From Coprococcus comes ATCC 27758 (lineage in GTDB: Bacteria > Bacillota > Clostridia > Lachnospirales > Lachnospiraceae): a stretch of 64,000 nt of DNA. The translations under genes and the position numbers were made by a program. The notes under the pieces were generated by a model. The model was not told the origin of the DNA. It did no database searches and was given only the letters and a program-made list of their open reading frames with translations. Every line of letters starts with the position of its first letter. Within the stretch, counting starts at the first letter, position 1. Location of the stretch: assembly GCF_025149785.1 (NCBI RefSeq), contig NZ_CP102277.1, positions 248,001 to 312,000 of the forward strand, in the 5' to 3' direction. This document shows positions 56,375 to 64,000 of this stretch, one piece after another.

Positions 56375-57373
56375 ATGAAAAGTAAAAAGATCGGGATGCA
56401 GGCACTAAAAATTGCGATAGGAAGCAGTCTGGCGATTTACATAGCCAATCTGTTTGGACTGAAGTATTCACTGGCGGCAGGGAGTGTTGCACTTCTTACG
56501 ATGGTGACTACAAAGTGGAAAACTGTCAAATTATCGGTAGCGAGGGTTGTAACATTCATAATTTCAGTACTTATGGCACTTATTATATTCTCGGCAGTAG
56601 AATCAGAATGGATGGCATATGGTATTTATGTGTTTTTTGTGGTTATTATCGCAGAGATGCTTGGATGGGGAGCGACGATTTCCGTAAATGCACTGATCGG
56701 AATGCATTTTCTGGAAGTCAGAGATTTTGAATTTGATTTTATTGCAAATGAATTTATGCTGGTATTGATCGGAATTACGATGGCACTGGTCCTGAACTTG
56801 TTTTATGATTATGGAAGTCAGCGCAAGGCGTTGGTCGAAAATATGCGATATACGGAAGAACGTCTGCAGATGATACTTGGAGAGATTTCGGCATATCTGG
56901 CGAATAAGGAAATGCAGAGAAATGTATGGGATGATATCTGTGCGTTGGAAAAAGAGGTTCAGGGCTTTATCCAGGATGCCTATGAATATCAGGATAATAC
57001 GTTTCAGTCACATCCGGGATACTATATCGATTATTTTGAAATGCGTATGAAGCAGTGCAATGTGATCCATAACTTACATTATGAGATGAAGAAAATCAGG
57101 CATATGCCAGATGAGGCAATGATCATTTCGAGTTATGTGTTTGATATGCTGGTATGTGTGAAGGAACATACAGTTCCGACAGCTCAGTTGGATGAACTAC
57201 ATGAACTTTTTGCGATTATCAGGAACAATTCACTTCCAAAGACCAGAGAGGAATTTGAGAGCCGTGCGATGCTGTACCATATCCTGATGGATCTGGAAGA
57301 ATTCCTTGTATTTAAAAGAAGGTTTGTGGATGGACTGGATGATAAAAAGCGAAAATTATACTGGGATAATTAA
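56375..57373 (+). CDS. Aromatic acid exporter family membrane protein (ArAE_1 / FUSC-like)
   Basis: The 332-aa protein has six membrane helices in the first 155 residues (IGMQALKIAIGSSLAIYIAN, SVALLTMVTTKWKTVKLSVA, VVTFIISVLMALIIFSAV and so on). A long cytoplasmic helical region follows, with YTEERLQMILGEISAYLANK, and the tail MDLEEFLVFKRRFVDGLDDK. This is the ArAE_1 layout, half the size of proteobacterial AaeB, and presumably works as an oligomer exporting aromatic or other organic acids. The start ATG 56375 follows AGGAGG. Confidence 0.85.
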   Translation: MKSKKIGMQALKIAIGSSLAIYIANLFGLKYSLAAGSVALLTMVTTKWKTVKLSVARVVTFIISVLMALIIFSAVESEWMAYGIYVFFVVIIAEMLGWGATISVNALIGMHFLEVRDFEFDFIANEFMLVLIGITMALVLNLFYDYGSQRKALVENMRYTEERLQMILGEISAYLANKEMQRNVWDDICALEKEVQGFIQDAYEYQDNTFQSHPGYYIDYFEMRMKQCNVIHNLHYEMKKIRHMPDEAMIISSYVFDMLVCVKEHTVPTAQLDELHELFAIIRNNSLPKTREEFESRAMLYHILMDLEEFLVFKRRFVDGLDDKKRKLYWDN

Positions 57374-57382
57374 GCTCTCATT

Positions 57383-57420
57383 TGTCAAAAAGAATGTGTT
57401 ATGGCACATTCTTTTTGACA
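57383..57420. terminator. Bidirectional terminator
   Basis: A perfect 16-bp inverted repeat, TGTCAAAAAGAATGTG (57383-57398) with CACATTCTTTTTGACA (57405-57420), lies between two convergent genes. Confidence 0.85.
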
Positions 57421-57453
57421 CTTTCAGATCATCAAATTCCTGATAATAAAAAA

Positions 57454-58662
57454 TCAGGAACCGGATGGGATACGGATAATAAGTTTTTCACCGTTTTTTG
57501 TAACAGAAGTAAGAACCGGGATATGCTTTTTGCGAAGCTGATGCACGACCGGGTAAATAGAAAACATATCTCCATCGACATAGACAGCTTCCGGTTTCGT
57601 TTTCAGCAGATCTTTTACCAGATCTTTGATATATTTTTTCCACTCTGTTTTTTTCATTTCTATTTCAGCATAAATTCCATTGATATCTAAAGCAGGGAGA
57701 TCAGGCAGAGGTTTGTGGATAATTTTTACATGCGCGAGTTCTGGCAGTTTCATTAAAAGTGTGTCTGTAGAAGTGTCGGAACTGAGATTTACAAGGGTAA
57801 TCTCGTCAGTAAAGGTATCCAGACTGATCTGACATGCTTTTCGTGCATCTTCTAAAGTAGCTGTAGTCATCAAAAAGCCGCCCTTGTGACAGAAAGAAGC
57901 ACTCGAAAGACCGGTTTCTTTCTGGAGTTCTTCATTTTCCAGACCGAGCCATTCAGATGGAAAACTGCATTTATAATTCAGGGAATATTCTTTTTTCTGA
58001 GGCTGGATACAGTAACCACCGCGGTTGGATGGAAAAATAACGAAAGCGATATCTGTTTCGGAAAGACGTTTCTGGCATGGAATGAATTCAGGAAGGACCA
58101 GAATACGGGAATCAGCTTCAGGATTTTGTGTTTCGAGAATTTCTTCGATCCGCTTGTCAGCACGTTCATTTCCAAGGTAACGGGCAAATTTATTGTCAAG
58201 GATCATTCCGGCAACACTGACTGCACGGAAAAAGGCTTCATCGGTTCCGCCATCTTCGTCCCAGGAAGGATTGAAGCTTCCAATCAGTGAAGCCAGTTCA
58301 TTTTTTTCACCGGTATTATCATTATTATCCAGTGGCTGGACAAAAGCTTCGTCAAACTTAGCAGCAAGCTCTTCCCCCAGGATTTCGGTACCAAGTTCTT
58401 CCCAGAGAAGGCCGAATGCCGCGTAAGGGATGCCATTTTCACGGATGCGGCTGTCTTTCTGGTGATGGTCATATCTGCCGCGCCCAATGTCGAATATGAT
58501 GCCGTCAAAGTCTTCGGGTACTTTATTACCACGAAGGATTGTAATTTCCGGATTTAAATATAATAACAATGCAGAGGAAAATACATCATCTGCGTGGAAT
58601 TTTCCACTATGTGTAAATGCGGAAGCATCTTTTAGGCGGATCTTTTTTAATAATTCATTCAT
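57454..58662 (-). CDS. MYG1-family metal-dependent hydrolase, extended
   Basis: The 402-aa protein shows the MYG1 (DHH-like) core: AFTHSGKFHADDVFSSALLL, then GIIFDIGRGRYDHHQ with the metal-binding DHH, IPYAAFGLLWEELG and the GSFNPSWDEDGG block. A C-terminal domain of about 110 residues (TFTDEITLVNLSSDTSTDTL, then MKKTEWKKYIKDLVKDLLKT) is an addition. MYG1 relatives are 3'-5' exonucleases in eukaryotes; bacterial members are uncharacterised. The start ATG 58662 follows GGAGAG. The frame to 58911 has no ribosome site. Confidence 0.85.
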   Translation of the reverse strand: MNELLKKIRLKDASAFTHSGKFHADDVFSSALLLYLNPEITILRGNKVPEDFDGIIFDIGRGRYDHHQKDSRIRENGIPYAAFGLLWEELGTEILGEELAAKFDEAFVQPLDNNDNTGEKNELASLIGSFNPSWDEDGGTDEAFFRAVSVAGMILDNKFARYLGNERADKRIEEILETQNPEADSRILVLPEFIPCQKRLSETDIAFVIFPSNRGGYCIQPQKKEYSLNYKCSFPSEWLGLENEELQKETGLSSASFCHKGGFLMTTATLEDARKACQISLDTFTDEITLVNLSSDTSTDTLLMKLPELAHVKIIHKPLPDLPALDINGIYAEIEMKKTEWKKYIKDLVKDLLKTKPEAVYVDGDMFSIYPVVHQLRKKHIPVLTSVTKNGEKLIIRIPSGS

Positions 58663-58730
58663 CTTAATCTCTCCAAATAAAAATAGTTTTGCTAATGTAA
58701 TAATGTATAAGCAGAAAAGGAAAATGTCAA

Positions 58731-58973
58731 GTGTGGAAAATAGTAGAATTCCGGGCTGTTTCGCAGAGAGGATGGGGAGTTTTGTCAGGATGTGATAATA
58801 ATCCGGATCATAATGTGCCATCACGCTATGAAAAGATTTATGGATTTTTAGAACTCCCGGATACGCCGGAGGAAAAAGTGGGTTCTCTCCGGCATCCGGG
58901 GGAAAAGTCACATGGATATGCAGCTGAGGTGATCGTAAGCTATCTGGAAGAACAGCTTATTTGTCAAAAATAG
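58731..58973 (+). CDS. Hypothetical small protein
   Basis: The 80-codon frame starts at GTG 58731 with AAAGG upstream and reads VEFRAVSQRGWGVLSGCDNN, then YGFLELPDTPEEKVGSLRHP and YAAEVIVSYLEEQLICQK. The composition is natural, but I do not know the family. Its end overlaps the convergent GAF-domain gene by 17 bp. It could be a short gene or a remnant. Confidence 0.4.
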   Translation: MWKIVEFRAVSQRGWGVLSGCDNNPDHNVPSRYEKIYGFLELPDTPEEKVGSLRHPGEKSHGYAAEVIVSYLEEQLICQK

Positions 58974-59445
58974 ATTCCAGGATTCTGACAAAGTGTTCCA
59001 GCCCTTCCTGATCTTCTTCATCAAAACGGGCGAGAACAGGGCTGTCGATATCCAGAACGCCAACGATTTCATTTCCTTTATGAAGCGGAATCACGATCTC
59101 GGAATTAGAGGCGCTGTCGCAGGCGATATGTCCCGGGAACTGGTGGACATCCTTTACCAGCATAACCTGATCGTTTGCCACAGCGGTTCCGCAGACACCT
59201 TTACCGATTTCAATTTCAATACAGGCAGGTTTGCCCTGGAAAGGACCAAGGACGAGCCTGCCTTCTCTCATCAGATAAAAACCAACCCAGTTGATGTTCA
59301 GAAGCGCATCACCGAGAAGGGCCGATGCATTTGCCAGATTTGAGATCTGGTGAGGGATTCCGTCAATCAGACCGCGGAGGCGGATTGAAAGCAGGGAATA
59401 CAGTGGCTTTTTATCAACTGGCCATTCAAAATTCGAAGTATTCAT
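58957..59445 (-). CDS. msrC: Free methionine-(R)-sulfoxide reductase (GAF domain)
   Basis: The 162-aa protein is a stand-alone GAF domain with the fRMsr signature: NINWVGFYLMREGRLVLGPF, QGKPACIEIEIGKGVCGTAV, DVHQFPGHIACDSASNSEIV and GVLDIDSPVLARFDEEDQEG. The three cysteines in ACIEI, GVCGTA and IACDS are the catalytic and resolving positions. It reduces free methionine R-sulfoxide using thioredoxin. It lies 11 bp after the Rrf2 gene on the same strand, so the redox regulator and the repair enzyme are cotranscribed. Confidence 0.93.
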   Translation of the reverse strand: MNTSNFEWPVDKKPLYSLLSIRLRGLIDGIPHQISNLANASALLGDALLNINWVGFYLMREGRLVLGPFQGKPACIEIEIGKGVCGTAVANDQVMLVKDVHQFPGHIACDSASNSEIVIPLHKGNEIVGVLDIDSPVLARFDEEDQEGLEHFVRILESIFDK

Positions 59446-59456
59446 AAAAAATCTCC

Positions 59457-59864
59457 TTAAATATTTCCGTTTAACACATCTTCCAATGTAATCTCGTAGA
59501 AGAAATCATGTACCATTCCATCAAATTTCTTCCACAAAGGAAGCGTAATGCACTGCTCTTCACGGCTGCAGACCTCGGCACCTGGAACCAGGCAGGCGAC
59601 TGTAGCAAGATTGCCTTCCGCAAGTTCAAGAATCTCGCCGATAGTGTATTCAGAAGATTCCCTGGTAAGTTGGTATCCGCCCCCTTTGCCACGGCGTCCT
59701 TTTAAGAGTTTCTTCTTTACAAGAATTTTCAGGACAATTTCCAGGTATTTTTCGGAAATTTCCTGGCGGATTGCGATCTCGTTAAGCGGAACATATTCTT
59801 CGTCCTTATGCTGGGCGAGATCAATCATCACGCGGAGTGCGTAACGTCCTTTTGTAGAAATCAT
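59457..59864 (-). CDS. Rrf2-family regulator with three Cys
   Basis: The 135-aa protein has the Rrf2 winged helix (MISTKGRYALRVMIDLAQHK, IAIRQEISEKYLEIVLKILV, GRRGKGGGYQLTR). A C-terminal loop has cysteines spaced C-x7-C-x5-C (ACLVPGAEVCSREEQCITLP). This is the IscR/CymR/NsrR layout; such loops bind an Fe-S cluster or sense cysteine metabolism. Similar dyads in its own promoter and in the divergent operon promoter make it the likely regulator of both. The start ATG 59864 has GGGGG upstream. Confidence 0.9.
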   Translation of the reverse strand: MISTKGRYALRVMIDLAQHKDEEYVPLNEIAIRQEISEKYLEIVLKILVKKKLLKGRRGKGGGYQLTRESSEYTIGEILELAEGNLATVACLVPGAEVCSREEQCITLPLWKKFDGMVHDFFYEITLEDVLNGNI

Positions 59865-59901
59865 AATTAGTTTTCCCCCATTTTTTTATATGTACAATAG
59901 C

Positions 59902-59931
59902 AGCACCAGAGAGTTTATGAACCCTGGTGCT
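59902..59931 (-). promoter_or_regulatory. Hairpin in the 5' leader of the Rrf2 mRNA
   Basis: AGCACCAG (59902-59909) pairs with CTGGTGCT (59924-59931). Relative to the Rrf2 promoter it lies in the untranslated leader, about 40-70 nt before the start codon. Read on the plus strand it is followed by TTTTTT, but no plus-strand gene precedes it. Confidence 0.4.
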
Positions 59932-59936
59932 TTTTT

Positions 59937-59969
59937 ACCTATTATACCGTAGGGTTATATGTGTTTCAA
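59937..59969 (-). promoter_or_regulatory. Rrf2 promoter with overlapping operator
   Basis: On the minus strand, TTGAAA (59969-59964), a 17-bp spacer and TATAAT (59946-59941). The plus-strand sequence ACCTATTATACCGTAGGGT (59937-59955) covers the -10 and resembles the dyad at 59993-60011, suggesting autorepression. Confidence 0.7.
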
Positions 59970-59992
59970 GAAAAAAACAAAAAAATAAAATA

Positions 59993-60026
59993 ACCTATTG
60001 ACTTAGTAGGTAATAGATGATATTAT
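59993..60026 (+). promoter_or_regulatory. Promoter of the hydroquinone-reductase/transporter operon with operator
   Basis: TTGACT (59998-60003), a 17-bp spacer and TATTAT (60021-60026). ACCTATTGACTTAGTAGGT (59993-60011) overlaps the -35. Its ACCTA/TAGGT arms match those at the Rrf2 promoter. Confidence 0.7.
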
Positions 60027-60100
60027 ACCAACTAAATTGATAGGAAATAAAGGTTATACAAAATAACCAGTACTGATAAATATGAACGGAGGAAGAAATA

Positions 60101-61135
60101 ATGGCAGAATTTGATTATGAAGTAGTAGATGGAAGAAAGATCCGTGTACGTCCGCAGGAAGTTGTATCGGAGATAGATGAGAATGGATATTTTGTCCGCC
60201 AGCCAAATCATTTTACAGAAGGATTTGGAGAAGGAAAAAATCCGGTAGAAAAAGGCAGATACCATCTGGTATGGGCAAAGCTTTGCCACTGGTCTAACAG
60301 AGCTTCGATCGTAAGAGAACTTCTTGGACTGGAAGATGCAATCAGTGTCAACATGGTTGATCATGCAAAGCATGAGAAGAATCTTGGATGGGAATTCGTA
60401 TACGACAAAGATCATATCGATCCGGTCCTTGGAATCCAGTTCTTAAGTGAAGCTTATTACAAAGCTGATGATGATTACACAGGAAGAACAACGGTACCGG
60501 CTCTGATCGATACAAAGACAGGAAAAGTTGTAAATAACGATTACACCTGGCTTACCAATTATTTTGAAGTAGATTTTAAACCGTTCCACAAAAAAGGAGC
60601 ACCGGATCTTTATCCGGAAGAACTCAGAAAAGATATCGATGAGATGAATGACTGGCTCTTTGATAACATTAATAATGGAGTTTATAAAGCAACCTTTGCA
60701 AGATCAAAGGAAGCTTACTGGGATGCCTATAATTCTTTTTATGCAGCAATGGATATTCTGGAAAAACGTCTGGAAAATCAGAGATTTCTCTTTGGAGATT
60801 ATGTGACAGACAGTGATGTGAGACTGTATGTGACGCTGGCGAGACTGGATATTCGTTACACCTGGCAGCTTGGACATACCAAACACCGCCTGATCGATTA
60901 TCCGAATCTGTGGGGATATGCAAGAGACCTGTATCAGATTCCGGCATTCAGAAACAACACCTACTTTAAGGATTTCGCAAATCCAAACAACAAGAAGGTC
61001 GGCGCATTATTTTTTGAATCTTTCAATGCAAGATTTCTGGATGAGATCAATTTTGATGCATACTGGGGTGCACCGCATGACCGTGCACATTTAAGCAGCG
61101 ATCCGGGCAATAAATTTAAGGCAGAAGAACAGTAG
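60101..61135 (+). CDS. Glutathionyl-hydroquinone reductase-like protein 1
   Basis: The 344-aa protein has a thioredoxin-like N-domain and a GST-type helical C-domain, the build of ECM4/YqjG glutathionyl-hydroquinone reductases. The active-site motif is KLCHWSNRA (Cys near residue 62) in place of the usual CPWA. Other family marks: NLGWEFVYDKDHIDPVLGIQ, GRTTVPALIDTKTGKVVNND and the Tyr-containing LWGYARDLYQIPAF. Members reduce glutathionyl- or thiol-conjugated quinones. A Firmicute of this type is unlikely to make glutathione, so another thiol such as cysteine may be used. GGAGG precedes the ATG. It leads a five-gene operon under the Rrf2-type operator. Confidence 0.85.
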   Translation: MAEFDYEVVDGRKIRVRPQEVVSEIDENGYFVRQPNHFTEGFGEGKNPVEKGRYHLVWAKLCHWSNRASIVRELLGLEDAISVNMVDHAKHEKNLGWEFVYDKDHIDPVLGIQFLSEAYYKADDDYTGRTTVPALIDTKTGKVVNNDYTWLTNYFEVDFKPFHKKGAPDLYPEELRKDIDEMNDWLFDNINNGVYKATFARSKEAYWDAYNSFYAAMDILEKRLENQRFLFGDYVTDSDVRLYVTLARLDIRYTWQLGHTKHRLIDYPNLWGYARDLYQIPAFRNNTYFKDFANPNNKKVGALFFESFNARFLDEINFDAYWGAPHDRAHLSSDPGNKFKAEEQ

Positions 61136-61147
61136 GAGGAACGAATT

Positions 61148-62185
61148 ATGGCAGATTTTGAATATGTAGATGTAAATGGAAGACAGATCAGAGTAAGACC
61201 GAGAGAAACTGCACAGGAAATTGATGAATATGGAAATTTCCATCGTCAGCCAAACCGCTTCACGGAAGGTTTTGGAGAAGGGAAAAATCCGGTAGAAAAA
61301 GACAGATATATTCTTTTCTGGGCAAAAGGATGCAACTGGTCCAATCGGGCAGCGATCGCAAGAGAGCTTCTCGGACTTGAGGATGCAGTGAAAGTTGAGA
61401 TCGTAGACTGGACAGACCGGGAAGAGAATCTTGGATGGGAATTTGTAAATTCCCCGGATCATATCAATCCGGAAACGGGCGCACAGTTCTTAAGTGAGCT
61501 TTACTACAATGCGGATGAAGAATACACAGGGCGTACAACCGTTCCGGCATTTGTAGATTATAAGACAAAGAAAGTGGTAAATAATGATTACCACTGGCTT
61601 ACAAATCATCTGGAAACAGCGTTCAGGCCGTTCCACAAAAAGGGAGCGCCGGATCTTTACCCGGAAGAATTAAGACCGGAGATCGATAAGCTGAACAAAT
61701 GGCTCTTTGAAAATGTAAACAACGCTGTTTATCGAGCGCAGTTCGCTGAATCCTTACAGGCATTTGCCGATGGATATGAGACATTTTTCGCAGGGCTTGA
61801 TGCAATGGAGGAAAGACTTGCAGACAAGAGATTCTTATTCGGAGATTATGTGACAGACAGTGATATCCGTCTTTATACAACCATCGCAAGATTGGATGTG
61901 TCTTATTCAAGAAATATCGGACCTTGCAAACACCGTCTGGTAGATTACCCGAATCTGTGGGGATATGCAAGAGATCTGTATCAGATCCCGGCATTCAGAC
62001 ATAACACATATTTTAAGGATTTTGCGGCATCTGTCGATCTGAATGAAGCAGATGAAGAGTATTGGGAAAATACATACTATGATATCGTGGTGCAGGAAAC
62101 AGACTGGGATACTATCTGGAAGACACCGACAGGAAGAGAATCACTCAGTAAAGATCCGGCACACAAATTTAAAGCAGAAAAATAA
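61148..62185 (+). CDS. Glutathionyl-hydroquinone reductase-like protein 2
   Basis: The 345-aa protein is a close tandem paralogue of the preceding one, 12 bp downstream. It has the same fold and catalytic region KGCNWSNRA (Cys near residue 61), then NLGWEFVNSPDHINPETGAQ and the identical stretch LWGYARDLYQIPAFR. The position after the Cys differs (His in the first, Asn here), as do the C-terminal tails, which suggests separate substrates after duplication. AGGAGG lies 7 nt before the ATG. Confidence 0.85.
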   Translation: MADFEYVDVNGRQIRVRPRETAQEIDEYGNFHRQPNRFTEGFGEGKNPVEKDRYILFWAKGCNWSNRAAIARELLGLEDAVKVEIVDWTDREENLGWEFVNSPDHINPETGAQFLSELYYNADEEYTGRTTVPAFVDYKTKKVVNNDYHWLTNHLETAFRPFHKKGAPDLYPEELRPEIDKLNKWLFENVNNAVYRAQFAESLQAFADGYETFFAGLDAMEERLADKRFLFGDYVTDSDIRLYTTIARLDVSYSRNIGPCKHRLVDYPNLWGYARDLYQIPAFRHNTYFKDFAASVDLNEADEEYWENTYYDIVVQETDWDTIWKTPTGRESLSKDPAHKFKAEK

Positions 62186-62210
62186 CAGACGAAAGACGAG
62201 GAAAAATATT

Positions 62211-63074
62211 ATGAAAAAGTTGGCAAGCATTTTAGCAGTTACACTGGCAGCAGGAGTCCTGGCTACAGGATGTGGATCTTCTTCAGGAAGTGCTTCAAAG
62301 GACAGCTCTTCAGACAGTGGAAAGACAGTAATCAAAGCAGCAACCGGAGCAAACGCAAAACCATATGTCTATGTAGGCGATGATGACAAGCCGGCAGGAT
62401 ACGATGTGGATGTACTGAATGCAGTTTTTGATAAACTTCCGGATTATGAACTGGAATACGAAGTGACTGATTTTGGATCTGTACTTTCCGGACTGAATAG
62501 TGGAAATTATCAGATCGGAGTCAACAACTTCTCTTACAACGAAGACCGTGGAGCAAGTTATCTTTACTCTTATCCATATGACAAGATCAGCTATGTATTC
62601 GTAACAAAGAAAGGTGGAAAAGAGATCAAATCATTTGAAGATGCAGCAGGACTTTCTTTTGAAGGTGGTACAGGAATCAGCGTATCCAATGCAGTAGAAG
62701 CATGGAATGAAAAGAATCCGGATAAAGCGATCAATATTACTTACTCGGATGCAGATACATCTGTATTTTTACAGCATGTAGCAGACGGATCGCAGGATTT
62801 TACGATCATCGATCTGGCAATGTACAACTCTTACATGGAAGAATTTAACTATGATGTGCAGAAAAATGATATTCCGGAAGATGAAGCAAAAATGATTGCA
62901 GAAAACTCTTATGCATATTATATTTTCCCACAGGATCAGAAAGATTTAAGAGAACAGGTAGACAAAGCGCTGAAGGAGCTGAAGGAAGACGGGACCCTGA
63001 CTGAGATCAGTAAAAAATGGTATGGTCAGGATGCCGCACCGGAGGATGATAAGTTCGAGGAGACGATTAACTAA
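62211..63074 (+). CDS. Amino-acid ABC transporter substrate-binding lipoprotein (cystine type)
   Basis: The 287-aa lipoprotein has signal peptide LASILAVTLAAGVLATGC, a Ser/Gly linker and a family 3 solute-binding domain: YVYVGDDDKPAGYDVDVLNA, SGLNSGNYQIGVNNFSYNED, GTGISVSNAVEAWNEKNPDK and the C-terminal ALKELKEDGTLTEISKKWYG. The family transports polar amino acids. The redox context and the shared Rrf2-type operator favour cystine or cysteine, which is inference. The start ATG 62211 has GACGAGG upstream. The stop overlaps the permease start (TAATG). Confidence 0.88.
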   Translation: MKKLASILAVTLAAGVLATGCGSSSGSASKDSSSDSGKTVIKAATGANAKPYVYVGDDDKPAGYDVDVLNAVFDKLPDYELEYEVTDFGSVLSGLNSGNYQIGVNNFSYNEDRGASYLYSYPYDKISYVFVTKKGGKEIKSFEDAAGLSFEGGTGISVSNAVEAWNEKNPDKAINITYSDADTSVFLQHVADGSQDFTIIDLAMYNSYMEEFNYDVQKNDIPEDEAKMIAENSYAYYIFPQDQKDLREQVDKALKELKEDGTLTEISKKWYGQDAAPEDDKFEETIN

Positions 63075-63817
63075 TGGGTAAATTATTTGATGGAAAACTG
63101 GTATTTACACAGATACCGCTACTTTTAAAATATCTTCCGGTCACAATGGAACTGGCTGTCACAGCAATGATCGCTAGTCTCATCCTGGGACTGCTCCTTG
63201 CACTTGTGAAGATTAAAAAGGTACCGGTACTGAAACAGCTGGTAAGTATCTATATCTCGGTTATCCGCGGAACGCCGATCCTGGTTCAGTTATATGTGAC
63301 CTATTTCGGTATTCCGATGCTCCTGAAATATATCAACTTTAAATGTGGAACCAACTACAATGTCAATGGAGTCGCACCAATCGTATATGCATTCGTTGCT
63401 CTGGCACTCAATGAATCTGCATTTAACGCAGAGATCATCCGTGCGTCCCTTGAATCAGTAGATAAAGGACAGGTTGAGGCAGCAAGCGCTTTAGGAATGA
63501 ATTATTTCCAGGCATTGATAAGGATCATCCTTCCGGAGGCAATCGTGGTAGCACTCCCATCCCTTGGAAATGCATTTATCGGACTGATCAAAGGAACTTC
63601 TCTTGCATTTGTCTGTTCCGTAGTGGAGATGACCGCAGAAGGAAAGATTCTTGCGGGAAGAAATTACCGTTACTTTGAAGTGTATATCTCACTGGCAATT
63701 ATTTACTGGGTAATTACTTTCGTACTTGAGAGAGTGATCAGCTATCTTGAGAAAAAGCTCCGGGTACCGGAAGATGCACCGGCACTTTTAGATATCAGAG
63801 ATACAGAGGTGGAATAA
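63074..63817 (+). CDS. Amino-acid ABC transporter permease
   Basis: The 247-aa permease has five membrane helices and the HisMQ family core: LPVTMELAVTAMIASLILGL, SVIRGTPILVQLYVTYFGIP, the EAA motif EAASALGMNYFQALIRIILP and LPSLGNAFIGLIKGTSLAFV. It forms the membrane channel for the binding protein above and the ATPase below. The start overlaps the previous stop by one base, and the next gene begins 4 bp after its stop. Confidence 0.92.
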   Translation: MGKLFDGKLVFTQIPLLLKYLPVTMELAVTAMIASLILGLLLALVKIKKVPVLKQLVSIYISVIRGTPILVQLYVTYFGIPMLLKYINFKCGTNYNVNGVAPIVYAFVALALNESAFNAEIIRASLESVDKGQVEAASALGMNYFQALIRIILPEAIVVALPSLGNAFIGLIKGTSLAFVCSVVEMTAEGKILAGRNYRYFEVYISLAIIYWVITFVLERVISYLEKKLRVPEDAPALLDIRDTEVE

Positions 63818-63820
63818 GGT

Positions 63821-64000
63821 ATGATCGAAATCAAAAATATATCAAAAACATTTAAAAATAATAAGGTTCTTGATGGAATCGACCTTACCATCAATCAGGG
63901 AGATGTCGTAGCGATCATCGGACCTTCTGGAACAGGAAAATCCACATTTTTAAGATGTGTGGACAGACTGGAAAAACCGGAAACCGGAACCATAACGATT
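63821..64000 (+). CDS. Amino-acid ABC transporter ATP-binding protein (partial)
   Basis: The first 60 codons of a GlnQ/TcyC-type ATPase: MIEIKNISKTFKNNKVLDGI, then Walker A GPSGTGKSTFLRCVDRLEKP. The window ends before Walker B. It completes the uptake transporter of this operon. Confidence 0.93.
   Translation, partial: MIEIKNISKTFKNNKVLDGIDLTINQGDVVAIIGPSGTGKSTFLRCVDRLEKPETGTITI

Noticed and set aside
59902-59936. Plus-strand terminator between Rrf2 and the reductase operon
   Set aside because: No plus-strand transcript precedes it. The hairpin is better explained as part of the Rrf2 mRNA leader; a T-box or riboswitch signature was looked for and not found.
1-64000. CRISPR arrays, tRNA and rRNA genes
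   Set aside because: No regularly spaced repeats or recognisable tRNA/rRNA sequence was seen on reading the window.

Overview
The window is a low-GC Firmicutes chromosome segment. Gene families, AGGAGG-type ribosome sites, frequent TTG/GTG starts and several Clostridia-type mobile elements point to a gut Lachnospiraceae-like bacterium. No rRNA, tRNA or CRISPR array was seen. Family names below come from reading the protein sequences and from memory; no database search was possible.

Layout. 1-3447: the tail of a sensor kinase and a BceAB/MacB-type ABC exporter pair. 3500-3830: a compact type I toxin-antitoxin module (holin-like toxin with a convergent antisense RNA). 3943-12315: a minus-strand fragment of an integrative conjugative element (S1-domain protein, VirD4-type coupling protein, winged-helix and accessory genes), interrupted by a MerR/TipAS regulator and lacking a VirB4 ATPase or relaxase. 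12600-17943: a cargo island opening with two serine-recombinase tails. It carries a phospholipase-D-like nuclease and a three-part unit: a 124-nt RNA closed by a perfect 13-bp inverted repeat, a SLATT membrane effector and a reverse transcriptase. This is a probable anti-phage system and the most interesting feature of the window. 18117-22380: a decayed mobilizable element bounded by 20-bp repeats (XRE and relaxase remnants, TnpV, two XRE regulators, a Phd/RelE pair). 22444-23447: a graveyard of gene fragments.

23592-30305 is a sensing cluster: membrane protein, NarL-type kinase and regulator, a lipoprotein solute-binding protein without a transporter, and a membrane-anchored LuxR regulator. 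30677-34029 holds a zinc-ribbon protein, an AIM24 protein and two lipoproteins. 34147-39899 mixes small, partly broken genes with an XRE regulator, an AAA ATPase and a cupin/HxlR pair.

40032-53647 looks like one mobilizable element of about 13.5 kb. It has matching end repeats, eight membrane-associated genes of unknown role, a complete IS256-family insertion with an 8-bp target duplication, a MobA/MobL relaxase with two genes nested in its 3' end, an oriT, an excisionase, an XRE regulator and a tyrosine integrase. 53777-55546 is a MarR plus radical-SAM pair operon whose first enzyme is damaged.

From 56375 the content is housekeeping: aromatic acid exporter, MYG1-type hydrolase, free methionine sulfoxide reductase and an Rrf2 regulator. 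The Rrf2 gene diverges from two tandem glutathionyl-hydroquinone-reductase-like genes and an amino-acid (probably cystine) ABC transporter. Two similar operator-like dyads suggest that Rrf2 controls both directions as a thiol/redox regulon.

Two patterns recur. Four genes are broken by what looks like one missing base in a homopolymer run. Several genes have clean internal deletions that join their two ends.
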